Positions 44,936 to 53,872 of a DNA stretch of 64,000 nucleotides are shown here, piece after piece (positions within the stretch are counted from its first letter, which is position 1; each line of letters starts with the position of its first letter). Source of the DNA: Dethiosulfatarculus sandiegensis (lineage in GTDB: Bacteria; Desulfobacterota; Desulfarculia; Desulfarculales; Desulfarculaceae); NCBI RefSeq assembly GCF_000931935.2, contig NZ_AZAC01000014.1:124001-188000 (forward strand), written 5' to 3'. The notes beneath the pieces were generated by a model. That model ran no database searches, was not told the origin of the DNA, and saw nothing but the letters and a program-made list of their open reading frames with translations. A program made the position numbers and the translations under genes.

Positions 44936-45412
44936 AGCTGGGTGATCACTCAATTTGTTTAGCCGTACTGCACTTGTCATGAATATAGCCCTGTTTTTGG
45001 CCAACCTACCCACGCCTAACCCTGTTTAAAATAGAATCACCAACAGTTAGAGCCTTCCGGCAAATTAGCATTTCCCAGTCTTCTCCCTCGGGGTCCCCAA
45101 AAACACCCGGTGTTTTTAGGGGTGCTCTTCCCCCGTGGTCCCCAAAAACCCGCATTGTTTATAGTGGTGCTTCTCCCCCGTGGTCCCCAAAAAACCGCAG
45201 TGTTTTTAGGGGTGCTGCTCCTCCGGGGTCCCCGAAAAATCGCAGATTTTTTGGGGTGCTCTTCCCCCGGGGTCCCCGAAAAATCGCAGATTTTTTGGGG
45301 CAATAAGAAAGCGGCCCACGTGCGGCGCTCCCTCCCTTTGTGTGCGCGCGCACGCGGCCGCTTAAGGTGCCTGGCGGATGGGCGTTTGGGGCTGGGTGGC
45401 CCTTTAGGGGGC
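44936..45412. other. Intergenic region with tandem hairpin repeats
   Basis: About 480 bases between the antitoxin gene and the convergent CheY-like gene. The central half is the repeat array at 45080-45300. To its right is a very GC-rich stretch with a CG-alternating palindrome (GTGCGCGCGCAC near 45341-45352). An open frame of 88 codons on the minus strand covers the array only because the unit length is a multiple of three; I do not regard it as a gene. Confidence 0.6.
45080..45300. repeat. Five tandem 44-45-base units, each forming a hairpin
   Basis: Units at about 45080-45124, 45125-45169, 45170-45214, 45215-45258 and 45259-45300 share the frame CTTCTCCCCCG, then GTCCCC, an A-run, a short loop, a T-run and GGGG. 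In each, the CCCC-A-run arm pairs with the T-run-GGGG arm. The tip of the stem differs between copies but mostly keeps pairing (CAC with GTG in unit 1, ATC with GAT in units 4 and 5). A-tract, stem and T-tract together look like a two-way terminator, repeated five times between convergent genes. Confidence 0.85.
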
Positions 45413-45793
45413 CTAGCTCACCAGCTCCAGGATTCTGGCCACTAGGGCGCTTGGATCCACCGGCTTTTCAAAGAAGTCGTCAGCCACCAGATCCTTGCCG
45501 CTGGCGTGGGAATAGCTGGTGTCTCCCACATATTCGGTCACCGCGGTGAGCATGATCACCGGCAGCTCGCTTAGGGCGTCGTCCTTGGCCAGTTCCTTGG
45601 CCACCTGGTAGCCGTCCTTGTCCGGCATCATGATATCCAGGACAATCAGGTCCGGGTTTTCGCTCCTGGCCTTGGCCAGGCCTTCCACTCCTCCATAGGC
45701 CTGAATGGGCTCCATGCCTTCAGCCTCCAGGAGCATGCTTACAGCTTCCACCAGATCCGGATCATCATCGACAATCAAGATTCTCTTGCCCAT
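45413..45793 (-). CDS. CheY-like response regulator (receiver only)
   Basis: The 126-residue protein is a single receiver domain: acidic pair in ILIVDDDPDL (residues 8-11), phosphoacceptor Asp in LIVLDIMMPDKDG (about 53), Thr in VIMLTAV, and Lys in DFFEKPVDP. There is an insertion between strand 4 and strand 5 (EYVGDTSYSHASGKDLVADD) longer than usual, found in a group of stand-alone regulators of anaerobes. It has no output domain, so it acts through a partner protein. GGAGGAGAG precedes the ATG. It lies downstream of metF on the same strand with a 122-base gap and may be co-transcribed. Confidence 0.93.
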   Translation of the reverse strand: MGKRILIVDDDPDLVEAVSMLLEAEGMEPIQAYGGVEGLAKARSENPDLIVLDIMMPDKDGYQVAKELAKDDALSELPVIMLTAVTEYVGDTSYSHASGKDLVADDFFEKPVDPSALVARILELVS

Positions 45794-45915
45794 ACTCTCC
45801 TCCAGTTACACCAATAGCTCAACTTGGGTTTGCCTTATCGCCCCATCTCATTTGAAACACCCGGAACCGTGCAAAGAGCCGTTCTTGCCTCCTTTGGGTT
45901 CCGGAACTGTCTTGC

Positions 45916-46803
45916 CTAAATGCTCACCTCGGCGGCGGCCAGAATCTCCGGCACCAGCTCTTCCTTGCCAATGGCCATGATATGCACGCCGTGACAAAGG
46001 TTTTCCTCTTTGAGCTGTTTCACCATGCGGCCCGCGATCTTTATGCCCGTGGCCAGGGCGTGGCCCTTGGGCGCTTCGGCCATTTCCTTTATCAGGCTCT
46101 CCGGCACCAGCACGCCGGGCACGTTTTTGTTCATAAACCGGGCCATGCCCGCTGAGGTCAAAAGGATAATCCCAGCCAGAATTTTAACATTAAACCCATG
46201 GGCATAGTCCATAAAAGATTTAAATTTCTCCATATCATAGATAGCCTGGGTCTGGATAAACTCCGCCCCGGATTCGATTTTCTTTTCAAACTTGATCTTC
46301 TGAGGCTCCAGAGGGTCCGCCTCCGGGGTGACTATCGCGCCCACGCAGAAATCCACCGCCCCGTCCAGGCGGTTGCCCGCCATGTCATAGCCCTTTTGCA
46401 GATTTTTCACGGTGCGCACAAGCTGGCTGGATTCCAGGTCAAAAACACCCTTGGCCTCTTTGTGGTCCCCCACCACCACGGAATCACCGGTAAGGCAAAG
46501 CACGTTGTTCACCCCCCTGGAGGCGGCAAACAAAAGATCTGCCTGCAGGGCCAGGCGGTTCCGGTCCCGGCAGGTCATCTGCAGGATAGGTTCAGCCCCC
46601 ATTTCCCTGGCCAGAAGGGCTCCGCCCAAGGAGGGATAGCGCATAACAGAGCTCTGATGGTCCGTTATGTTCACTGCGTGCACCTTGTCCCGCAAAAGCT
46701 CGATATGGTGCTTCATCTTTTCCAGATTCACCCCCTTGGGCGGGGCGGCCTCGGCAGTGATTACAAACTCCCCTGATTCAAGCACTTCCTTGAATGTGCG
46801 CAT
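45916..46803 (-). CDS. metF: Methylene-tetrahydrofolate reductase MetF
   Basis: The 295-residue flavoprotein shows the MTHFR barrel motifs FVITAEAAPPKGVNLEKMKHH, VHAVNITDHQSSVMRYPS, GAEPILQMTCRDRNRLALQ, NNVLCLTGDSVVVGDH and GAEFIQTQAIYDMEKFKSFM. It reduces 5,10-methylene-tetrahydrofolate to the 5-methyl form, a step of the methyl branch of the Wood-Ljungdahl pathway and of methionine synthesis. I chose the ATG at 46803, with AAGGAGAG upstream and the conserved start MRTFKEVLESGEFVITAE; the frame is open to 46971. It follows metV by 38 bases and so is the anaerobic, MetV-dependent type. Confidence 0.95.
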   Translation of the reverse strand: MRTFKEVLESGEFVITAEAAPPKGVNLEKMKHHIELLRDKVHAVNITDHQSSVMRYPSLGGALLAREMGAEPILQMTCRDRNRLALQADLLFAASRGVNNVLCLTGDSVVVGDHKEAKGVFDLESSQLVRTVKNLQKGYDMAGNRLDGAVDFCVGAIVTPEADPLEPQKIKFEKKIESGAEFIQTQAIYDMEKFKSFMDYAHGFNVKILAGIILLTSAGMARFMNKNVPGVLVPESLIKEMAEAPKGHALATGIKIAGRMVKQLKEENLCHGVHIMAIGKEELVPEILAAAEVSI

Positions 46804-46841
46804 GGTGGGGCTCTCCTTACCGGTTTGATAAAACAGCCGTG

Positions 46842-47495
46842 CTAGCCGCTGGTCAGGCGGATTTTGCCCGGCTTTGGTTCCACATTGTAGTTCTTGGGCT
46901 CTTGATAACGGCGCATGCGGTCCAGCTTGCCCAGTTCGGAAAGCCGCAGGTAAATGCCGGTCCAGGCGCAATCCTTATCCGGGTCGATCTCGCATTTACC
47001 GTGGTTGGTGCCCCCGCAAGGCCCGTTGACCAGCCCCTTGTGACAGGCGGTTACCGGGCATATGCCGCCCGTGTCGCCCAGGATGCAGTCCCCGCACTGT
47101 TCGCAGGCCTCCTGGAACTCCCCTTGGGCCGTCTCCTTGCCCACAAAAACAGTGTCCAGGGCGGGTATAACCATCTTGCCGGTCTGGGTGGCCAGGGTCT
47201 GCACCCCATAGGCGCAGCTCATCACCAAAATGGCGTCCGCCGACTTTAGGGCCTTTTCATGCTCTTCCAGAATTTCATGGCTGAGCTGGTCGCAGGCCAC
47301 GGGGATCACCGTGGTGCTGGTCACGATTTTGCCGTTTTCCATGAGCCAAAGCCGCATGGATTCCACTTCCTCCACCCCGCCGGTATGGGTAAGGGTGGCG
47401 CAAGTGCCGCAGCCGGCCACAAAAAGCCGGGTAAGCCCGTTCAACAGCCGTTTAAGTTCTTCCTGATCCTTGGCCTTGGTAATAGAGCGGATCAT
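46842..47495 (-). CDS. metV: MetV, zinc/iron-sulfur partner of MetF
   Basis: The 217-residue protein matches the methylene-tetrahydrofolate reductase C-terminal (MetV) family: VAGCGTCATLTHTGGVEEVE at the start, CAYGVQTLA, and a Cys-rich C-terminus (CEQCGDCILGDTGGICPVTA, then CGGTNHGKCEIDPDKDCAW). In acetogens MetV binds MetF and passes electrons to its flavin from iron-sulfur partners. The ATG at 47495 has GGGAGG upstream. Its neighbours upstream are NADH-dehydrogenase-like subunits, which are the probable electron source here. Confidence 0.92.
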   Translation of the reverse strand: MIRSITKAKDQEELKRLLNGLTRLFVAGCGTCATLTHTGGVEEVESMRLWLMENGKIVTSTTVIPVACDQLSHEILEEHEKALKSADAILVMSCAYGVQTLATQTGKMVIPALDTVFVGKETAQGEFQEACEQCGDCILGDTGGICPVTACHKGLVNGPCGGTNHGKCEIDPDKDCAWTGIYLRLSELGKLDRMRRYQEPKNYNVEPKPGKIRLTSG

Positions 47496-47567
47496 CTGCC
47501 GCCTCCCGGCGGGCGCTTGACGCGGCTTTGGGCAAAAGGCCCGCAACCGCGTGGTTGCCCGCTTTGT

Positions 47568-50500
47568 TTATTCTCCCTCAAGGTCGCAGCGCAGGCAGCG
47601 CCTGGCTTCGCTCCTGGCCTGTTCTTCGGAATAGCCTGATTCAACTTCCCTGAAATCACGCACCCTTTCCCTGGCTTCCTCAATGGTTATCGGCACCCGG
47701 CCGGTGAGCGGGGTCTCGGCCTCCTGTTGGGAAAGAAGCTGGTCATCCTGGCCGAGGGAGCTTTTTTCGTCCGGAATCTCAACCCGGGTCTCATCACCTT
47801 TTAAGTATTTGGCAATGGCCAGGGCGGCCCGCCTGCCCGAGGCCACGGCCCGGATCACAAAGGTGGGGCCGGTGGTGAAATCGCCGCCCGCGAAAATCTG
47901 GGGGATATTGGTGGCAAGGGTGTTTTCATCCACCTGCAAGGTGCCCCAAACCGCCCGTTCCAGGCCTTCGTCCTCGGAAAGAAAACTCAAGTCCGGGGCC
48001 TGGCCTATGGATATCAAAAGCGTGTCACAGGCAAATTTTTGCCGAACTTGGTCCTCGTAGGCCGGGTTGAATCTCCCCTCCATGTCAAAGACCCGGGTGC
48101 AGGCCATGAACTCCACTCCGGTGACCTTTTGGCTGCTGATAACAAGCTGCCTGGGTCCCCAGGAGTTTTCCAGCATGATCCCTTCGCTCAAGGCCTCTTC
48201 CACTTCCTTTTCCCAGGCGGGCATCTCGTCCCTGGCCTCCAGGCAGATCATGCGCACTTCCGGCGCGCCTAGCCTGCGGCAGGTCCGGGCCACATCCACG
48301 GCCACATTGCCGCCGCCGATAACCAGAACCCGCTCGCCCAAAGGCGGGGGCGAACCGGCCTTGACCTGGGAAAGGAAGTCCAGGCCATAGTAGAGCCCTT
48401 GGGGATGCGCCTCTTCGCCGGGTATGCCCACCGTGCGGGCCGCCTGGGCTCCGGCGGCAATGAAGACCGCGTCAAAGCCCTGTTCAAGCAGGTGGTGAAC
48501 GGAGTTATTCTTGTCTATGGGAGCATTAAAGCGAATCTCCACCCCGCGCTTTTGGATGTAGTCAATATCCTGTTCTATGATCGGCCTGGGCAAACGGAAT
48601 TCGGGCACAGTTACGCTAAGCATGCCGCCCGCCCGGTCCTTGGCTTCAAATACAGTGGTTTTGTAACCCATTTTGCGTAAGAAATAGGCGCAGGTCAGCC
48701 CGGCCGGGCCTGCTCCCACCACTGCCGCCTGTTTTTTTTGAGTGATGGGATAGGGCGCGAGGTGCTCCGGCCCTTTTTTGCGCACCCGGTCTGTAGCGTG
48801 GCGTTTAAGCGCCCTTATGGCCACCGGCTCGTCCAGCTCGCCCCGCCTGCATTTCATCTCGCAAGGGTGCACGCAGATGCGGCCGCAAACCGCTGCGAAT
48901 GGGTTTCTCTCCCTTATGATGGCAACCGCCCGTTCATGGTCACCCCTGGCCACGGCGGCCACATAGTTCGGCACGTCTATGCCCGCCGGGCAGGCGTGTT
49001 GACAGGCCGAGATAACCATGGCGTCGCAGGCCGCGGCCGGGCATTTGAGTTCCTTGATATGGGTTTCGTATTCCTCGCGGAAATATTTTATGGTGCTCAA
49101 AACCGGGTTTGCGCAGCCCTGGCCCAGTCCGCAGAGAGAGGAGTCGCGCACAGTCTCGCCGATCTCCAAAAGGGTCTCTATGTCGCCGGGTTTGCCCTGG
49201 CCGCTGGTTATGCGGGTGAGGATGGAGAGCATCTGCTTGGTGCCGAGCCGACAGGGGAAGCACTCGCCGCAGGATTCGCTTTGAGTGAAGGTGAGGAAAA
49301 ACTTGGCCAAATCCACCATGCAGGTGTTCTCATCCAGGATGATCATACCGCCGGAGCCCATCATGGAGCCCACGCTTTTTAAAGACTCGTAATCGATCGG
49401 CAGGTCCTGGAACCGGGCCGGGATGCAGCCTCCGGCCGGGCCGCCCATCTGGGCGGCCTTGAACTTGCGCCCCTTGGGAATGCCTCCGCCTATGTCGTTG
49501 ATCACCTCGCGCAGGGTGATGCCCATGGGCACTTCCACCAGGCCGGTGTTGTTTATGCGCCCGGTCAAAGAAAAAATCTTGGTTCCCTTGCTGGATTCAT
49601 TGCCGATTGAGTGAAAGGTTTCCCAGCCGTTTACAATGATCTGGCGCACATTGGCCCAGGTCTCCACGTTGTTTATGTTGGTGGGCTTGCCCCAAAGCCC
49701 GGATTGGGCCGGGAAAGGGGGCCTCAGCCGGGGCATGCCCCGTTCGCCTTCAATGGAGCGCATCAGCGCGGTTTCCTCACCGCAGACAAAGGCCCCGGCC
49801 CCCACTTTAAGCGAGATATTGAAATCAAAGCCCGAGCCCAGGATGTCTTCGCCCAAAAGGCCCAGGTCCCGGCATTGGGCCAGCGCGGTTTCCAGATGCC
49901 TTATGGCCGTGGGATACTCGGCCCTTACATACACATAGCCCTCTTGGGAGCCCATGGCATAGCCGCCGATGATCATGCCTTCCAGAACCAGGTGGGGGTT
50001 GCCCTCCAAAAGGGTGCGGTCCATAAAAGCGCCGGGATCGCCTTCATCGGCATTGCAGATAAGGTATTTCTCCTCTCCCGGGCTTTGGCGGCAAAAGCGC
50101 CATTTGGTGCCCGTGGGAAAACCGGCTCCGCCCCGGCCCCTTAGGCCCGCTTTTTCCACTTCGTCGATCACTTCTTCGGGGCCCATCTTGGAAAGCACCC
50201 TGGCCAGGGCCTCATAGCCCCCCCGTTTCAGGTAATCCTCCATGCTGTTGGGGTCTATGATGCCGTTATCCGCCATGACCAGGCGTTTTTGCTTGGCGTA
50301 AAAGGGAACTTCGCTGGAATAGATATAGCGTTTGTCTGTGCGGGGGTCGGGGTAAAGCAGACGCCCCAGAATGTTGTATTGCAAAAGGGTCTGGTCGATT
50401 ATGTCGTTAACATCCTCGGGCGCCACCTGCTGGTAAAAGATGTCCTGGGGATTGATCACCACCAAAGGCCCCCTTTGACAGAATCCGGGGCAGCCGGTGG

Positions 50501-50693
50501 GCTTGAGCTCGATTTTGTTGTTCAATTTCCTTTTGTCCAGCTCACTTTTGAACTGCTCAAAGATGCGCACCGCGCCAAGGGCCGCGCAACCGGTGTCCAC
50601 GCAGACATTCACGGTTATGCCCTTTTTATCCTCAAACAGGGAAAGGGACTGCCGCAGGCGTTCAAGATCCCGAACCGAGGCGAGCCTTTCCAT
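47568..50693 (-). CDS. NuoF-like NADH-binding subunit fused to GltD/NfnB-like flavoprotein
   Basis: The 1041-residue protein is a fusion. Residues 1-120 are a thioredoxin-like [2Fe-2S] domain (Cys in VCVDTGC and TGCPGFC). Residues 150-560 are NuoF/HydB-like, with the FMN/NADH site GLRGRGGAGFPTGTKW and CNADEGDPGAFMDRT and a [4Fe-4S] site (SCGECFPC, LCGLGQGC). Residues 590-1040 are a GltD-like module with N-terminal cysteines (CQHACPAGID, CGRICVHPCEMKC), FAD site VVGAGPAGLTCAYF, and NAD(P)H site VIGGGNVAVDVART. The protein could therefore meet both NADH and NADPH and may bifurcate electrons. It begins three bases after the NuoE-like gene and ends upstream of metV. Confidence 0.92.
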   Translation of the reverse strand: MERLASVRDLERLRQSLSLFEDKKGITVNVCVDTGCAALGAVRIFEQFKSELDKRKLNNKIELKPTGCPGFCQRGPLVVINPQDIFYQQVAPEDVNDIIDQTLLQYNILGRLLYPDPRTDKRYIYSSEVPFYAKQKRLVMADNGIIDPNSMEDYLKRGGYEALARVLSKMGPEEVIDEVEKAGLRGRGGAGFPTGTKWRFCRQSPGEEKYLICNADEGDPGAFMDRTLLEGNPHLVLEGMIIGGYAMGSQEGYVYVRAEYPTAIRHLETALAQCRDLGLLGEDILGSGFDFNISLKVGAGAFVCGEETALMRSIEGERGMPRLRPPFPAQSGLWGKPTNINNVETWANVRQIIVNGWETFHSIGNESSKGTKIFSLTGRINNTGLVEVPMGITLREVINDIGGGIPKGRKFKAAQMGGPAGGCIPARFQDLPIDYESLKSVGSMMGSGGMIILDENTCMVDLAKFFLTFTQSESCGECFPCRLGTKQMLSILTRITSGQGKPGDIETLLEIGETVRDSSLCGLGQGCANPVLSTIKYFREEYETHIKELKCPAAACDAMVISACQHACPAGIDVPNYVAAVARGDHERAVAIIRERNPFAAVCGRICVHPCEMKCRRGELDEPVAIRALKRHATDRVRKKGPEHLAPYPITQKKQAAVVGAGPAGLTCAYFLRKMGYKTTVFEAKDRAGGMLSVTVPEFRLPRPIIEQDIDYIQKRGVEIRFNAPIDKNNSVHHLLEQGFDAVFIAAGAQAARTVGIPGEEAHPQGLYYGLDFLSQVKAGSPPPLGERVLVIGGGNVAVDVARTCRRLGAPEVRMICLEARDEMPAWEKEVEEALSEGIMLENSWGPRQLVISSQKVTGVEFMACTRVFDMEGRFNPAYEDQVRQKFACDTLLISIGQAPDLSFLSEDEGLERAVWGTLQVDENTLATNIPQIFAGGDFTTGPTFVIRAVASGRRAALAIAKYLKGDETRVEIPDEKSSLGQDDQLLSQQEAETPLTGRVPITIEEARERVRDFREVESGYSEEQARSEARRCLRCDLEGE

Positions 50694-50696
50694 GGC

Positions 50697-51173
50697 CTAC
50701 TTCTCCTCTTGGCGGTAAAGGTCTATGGTGTCTTGAATGCGCCTGGGGTTTAAGCGGCCATATACCTGGCCGTTCACCACCATCACCGGCGACAGGGCGC
50801 AGGCCCCCAGACAGGCCACGGTCTCCAGGGTGAAGCGGTAATCCTCGTCTGTTTCGCCGTCCTTGAGTTCAAGTTCGTTCTGCACCACCCGGAGCACACC
50901 CTTGCCGCCGCGCACGTGGCAGGCCGTGCCCCTGCATACAGTCACCAGGTTCTTGCCCCTGGGCTCGGTGTGGAACATGGAATAAAAGGAGAGAACGCCT
51001 TGAATCTGGCTGGGAAAAACCTTTAAGTGCTCCGCCACCTGGACCACGGCCTGGGGCGGCACATAGCCGTACTCTTTCTGCACTGCCTGCAGGGCCGGAA
51101 TAAGGTCCTTCTGGCCCTTAAATCCTTTTAAAATGCCTGCCAGTTTTTTCAGGTCCGGTTCCGGCGCTTGCAT
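50697..51173 (-). CDS. NuoE/HydC-like [2Fe-2S] subunit
   Basis: The 158-residue protein matches the NuoE family: an N-terminal helical domain (DLIPALQAVQKEYGYVPPQA) and a thioredoxin-like fold with four cysteine ligands (VTVCRGTACHVRGG, and ETVACLGACALSPVMVVN). It carries a [2Fe-2S] cluster and sits beside NuoF in NADH-oxidising complexes and bifurcating hydrogenases or formate dehydrogenases. The ATG at 51173 has AGGAGG eight bases upstream; a frame from 51227 would overlap the preceding gene. Confidence 0.93.
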   Translation of the reverse strand: MQAPEPDLKKLAGILKGFKGQKDLIPALQAVQKEYGYVPPQAVVQVAEHLKVFPSQIQGVLSFYSMFHTEPRGKNLVTVCRGTACHVRGGKGVLRVVQNELELKDGETDEDYRFTLETVACLGACALSPVMVVNGQVYGRLNPRRIQDTIDLYRQEEK

Positions 51174-51199
51174 GGCTTTTGCCTCCTGATTATGTGCTT

Positions 51200-53872
51200 T
51201 CACACCTTGCGCAGGCTCACCCTGCAATAACAGGGCAGCCTGGCCGGGCTTGAGTTTGCTTCAAATAAATGGTTGACCTGGGCCGCCGGGGCTGCTGCGG
51301 ATATAAAGACCATGCCCTTGTCCAGCCTGGGGTCCGGCCTCACCGGCAGCTTGAGGCTGCCTTGGGGCGAACGGATCAGGATCTGGTCTTCGGGGGTAAG
51401 CTCCAGGCGCTCATAGTCTTTGGGGGCCATACCGGCAAAGGCTGTGGACTGGGCCTTTATCATGCGCGGGGAATGGCCTGTGCGCACGCCCTGGCCAAAG
51501 TGGGGCAGGTCAAGCCCCACAAACAGGGTGTAGGGGTATCCCTTGATCACCGGCTGGGGTTTGTGAACCTGGTGCATGGGCTGGAAAACCGCCTGACCGT
51601 CGGGCAAACCAATGCCGTGGGGCAGGGTGTCTGCCACCAGCTCGTTGCCCGGAACGGGCCAGATAGAGGAGCGGTCCTCCAGATCCCGGGTGCTCAAGTC
51701 GTGATAAAGGGGCGCTGCCCTTTGGATCTCGGCCATGATTTCATCCACGGATTTGTAACCCCAGTCATGGCCCAGGGACGCGGCCAGCCTGGTCAGCACC
51801 TGCCATAAAGGCGGGAAATCCCCTGGCGAAGGAATTGCAGGGGCAAAGGCCTTGACCCTGCGCTCCAGGCTGGTCATGGTTCCGCCTGTCTCGGCTGGCC
51901 CCCGCAAGGGCAGGACCAGGGTTGCCTGGCGGGCGCTCTTGGTGAGGAACATGTCGCAAGCCACCAGGAACTCCAGCTTGTCCAGGGCCTTGGCAACATC
52001 GTCTCCGGCGGGCAAGGTCTCCACCGGGTTTTCGGCCAGCAGGAAAAGACCCTTCAAGTCGCCTTGGTCTGCGGCTTTAATCATGGCGTCATAGTCAAGC
52101 CCGGCCTGGTTTGGCGGCTCTTTGCCCCAAAGCCTTTTCAACTGGGCCTGGGCCTGGCTGTCGTCCACCGGCCTGTGGCCGGGCAACAACTTGGGGCTGA
52201 GCCCCATATCCAAAGAGCCCTGGCTGTTTGCATCGCTTAAGACCGGCAATATGCCCGCGCCTTCCCGCCCCAGGTTGCCGGTGATCAGGGCCAGATTGAC
52301 AACCGCCCCGGCCAGGGCAACGGAATCCGGCAAGCTCATCAGCCTTTTGCCAAAGACCAGGCAGGCGCTCTCCGCCCTGCTTAGGGCCTTGGCCGCCTGT
52401 TCAATCAATTCAGGCTCAACCCCGTTGCTTTCCGGCTCAGCGGGAAACTTGATTTTTTCAAGCTCCTGGATCATCTCTGTGAGCCCCTTGGTTTTGGAGT
52501 CCACAAATTCGTGATTAATCAGATCCTGATCCAGGAGAGTTTTGATAAGGGCCAAAAGCAGGTTCAGTTCCCCGCCTGGCTGGGGATTTAAGAAAAAGTC
52601 CGCCCGAGAGGTTAATTGATGACGCAACGGGTCCAGGACAATCAGCCTGGCCCCTTTTTTCACGGCCCGCTTTACCGCATATCCGGCCAGCGGAGCCTCC
52701 TGGGTGAGGTCTGTTCCGATCAGCATTATGAGGCTTGTTTTTTCCAGATCCGCCAGGGTGATGGCGCCTGCGGCAAAGCCCGTGGCCTTTAAGATGGTTT
52801 GGGCAAACGGCGTCCAGTACAAGGCGGATGAGCTGTCCAGGTTGTTGGTGCCAAAGGCAATCCGGGCCAGTTTTTGCAGGAGATAGTTTTCCTCGTTGGT
52901 GCTTTTGACCCCGCCCAAAAAACCCAGGCAATCCGGGCCGTGTTCCTTGGCCAGATCGCCGAATTTTTGCTGCATGGTCTGAATGGCCTGGTCCCAGCTG
53001 ATGGGCTCGAATCCGTTTTTGTACCTCAAAAGCGGGGTTGCCAGGCGCTGGGGGCTGTTAAGGTGGTCCAGGCCGAAACGGCCCCTCACACACAAGGTGT
53101 GGCTGGCCGGTCCGTTTTTTCTGAGGCCGGCTTTTACGCTTATGACTGTTTGATGGTTGTGGCTGAGGCTCAAACCGCAGCCGCAGGCGCAAAAGGGACA
53201 GATGCTTTCCGCGGTCTCTGCCGAATGGTTTATAAGCGGCTTTCCCTTTTCATAGATCGCACCGGTGGGACAGACCTCAAGACAGGTGCCGCAAAAGGTG
53301 CAGGCCGCCGCGTCCAGGGGAAGCGAGAACAGGGTGGCCGGATGGGCGTCAAATCCGCGTTTGTTGTAATCGATCACCCCTTCGACCACCAGGTCCTGGT
53401 CAGCCCTGAGACACTTTGCGCACATGATGCATTTGCTTAGGTCGCGGGCCATGAAAGGACCCCGGTCTTCGGTGCGGGGATGATAGGGCATGCGGTCCAG
53501 GCCGTGATCGCCCAGGCCCAGCTTGGCGGCCAGGGCCCTAAGTTCGCAGGTGTTGCCCTTTTCGCAGACCAGACAGGATTCAGGGTGAGAGGCCATTAAA
53601 AGCCGCAGAATATTGAGCCGGTTTCTCTTGACCCTCTCCGAGTCGGTTTCAATCTCCATGTTGTCTGTGATCTTGGTGACACAGGCCGGGACCACCACTC
53701 CCCTTTTTTTGTCCTCCACCTGGCAGATGCGGCAGGCCCCGATGGGGCGCAGAAAATCCGCATGGCAGAGGGTGGGGATGTATATCCCGTGGATGCGGGC
53801 CACCTCTAAAATGGTGCTTCCGGCGCGGGCGCTTATGGTCTGTCCGTTTAGGGTGAGGGTGACAGCTTGCAC
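51200..53872 (-). CDS. NuoG/FdhA-like iron-sulfur molybdopterin-fold subunit with altered active site
   Basis: The protein of about 890 residues has the N-terminal [2Fe-2S] domain (TLCHADFLRPIGACRICQVE), the His/Cys cluster domain (HPESCLVCEKGNTC), two ferredoxin clusters (CIMCAKCL, CTFCGTCLEVCPTG), then a [4Fe-4S] site (CPFCACGCGL) and a molybdopterin-oxidoreductase domain to the end. This order equals that of NAD-linked FdhA and NuoG. At the place of the catalytic Sec/Cys-His of formate dehydrogenase it has Tyr352-Trp353 (NNLDSSSALYWTPFAQ). It is thus unlikely to oxidise formate. The GTG start at 53872 is chosen for AAAGGAGAG six bases upstream; the frame opens at 53908. Confidence 0.9.
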   Translation of the reverse strand: MQAVTLTLNGQTISARAGSTILEVARIHGIYIPTLCHADFLRPIGACRICQVEDKKRGVVVPACVTKITDNMEIETDSERVKRNRLNILRLLMASHPESCLVCEKGNTCELRALAAKLGLGDHGLDRMPYHPRTEDRGPFMARDLSKCIMCAKCLRADQDLVVEGVIDYNKRGFDAHPATLFSLPLDAAACTFCGTCLEVCPTGAIYEKGKPLINHSAETAESICPFCACGCGLSLSHNHQTVISVKAGLRKNGPASHTLCVRGRFGLDHLNSPQRLATPLLRYKNGFEPISWDQAIQTMQQKFGDLAKEHGPDCLGFLGGVKSTNEENYLLQKLARIAFGTNNLDSSSALYWTPFAQTILKATGFAAGAITLADLEKTSLIMLIGTDLTQEAPLAGYAVKRAVKKGARLIVLDPLRHQLTSRADFFLNPQPGGELNLLLALIKTLLDQDLINHEFVDSKTKGLTEMIQELEKIKFPAEPESNGVEPELIEQAAKALSRAESACLVFGKRLMSLPDSVALAGAVVNLALITGNLGREGAGILPVLSDANSQGSLDMGLSPKLLPGHRPVDDSQAQAQLKRLWGKEPPNQAGLDYDAMIKAADQGDLKGLFLLAENPVETLPAGDDVAKALDKLEFLVACDMFLTKSARQATLVLPLRGPAETGGTMTSLERRVKAFAPAIPSPGDFPPLWQVLTRLAASLGHDWGYKSVDEIMAEIQRAAPLYHDLSTRDLEDRSSIWPVPGNELVADTLPHGIGLPDGQAVFQPMHQVHKPQPVIKGYPYTLFVGLDLPHFGQGVRTGHSPRMIKAQSTAFAGMAPKDYERLELTPEDQILIRSPQGSLKLPVRPDPRLDKGMVFISAAAPAAQVNHLFEANSSPARLPCYCRVSLRKV

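Noticed and set aside
45080..45300. Possible CRISPR array
   Set aside because: Units are contiguous with no unique spacers, and the copies vary along their whole length; no cas genes are near.
45037..45303. Minus-strand 88-codon frame with a 15-residue periodic product
   Set aside because: The periodicity comes from the 45-base DNA repeat; there is no ribosome site, and the pattern is better explained by paired hairpin arms.
51200..53872. Selenocysteine (in-frame UGA) in the FdhA-like gene
   Set aside because: The frame is continuous with no internal TGA, and the active-site position reads Tyr-Trp.
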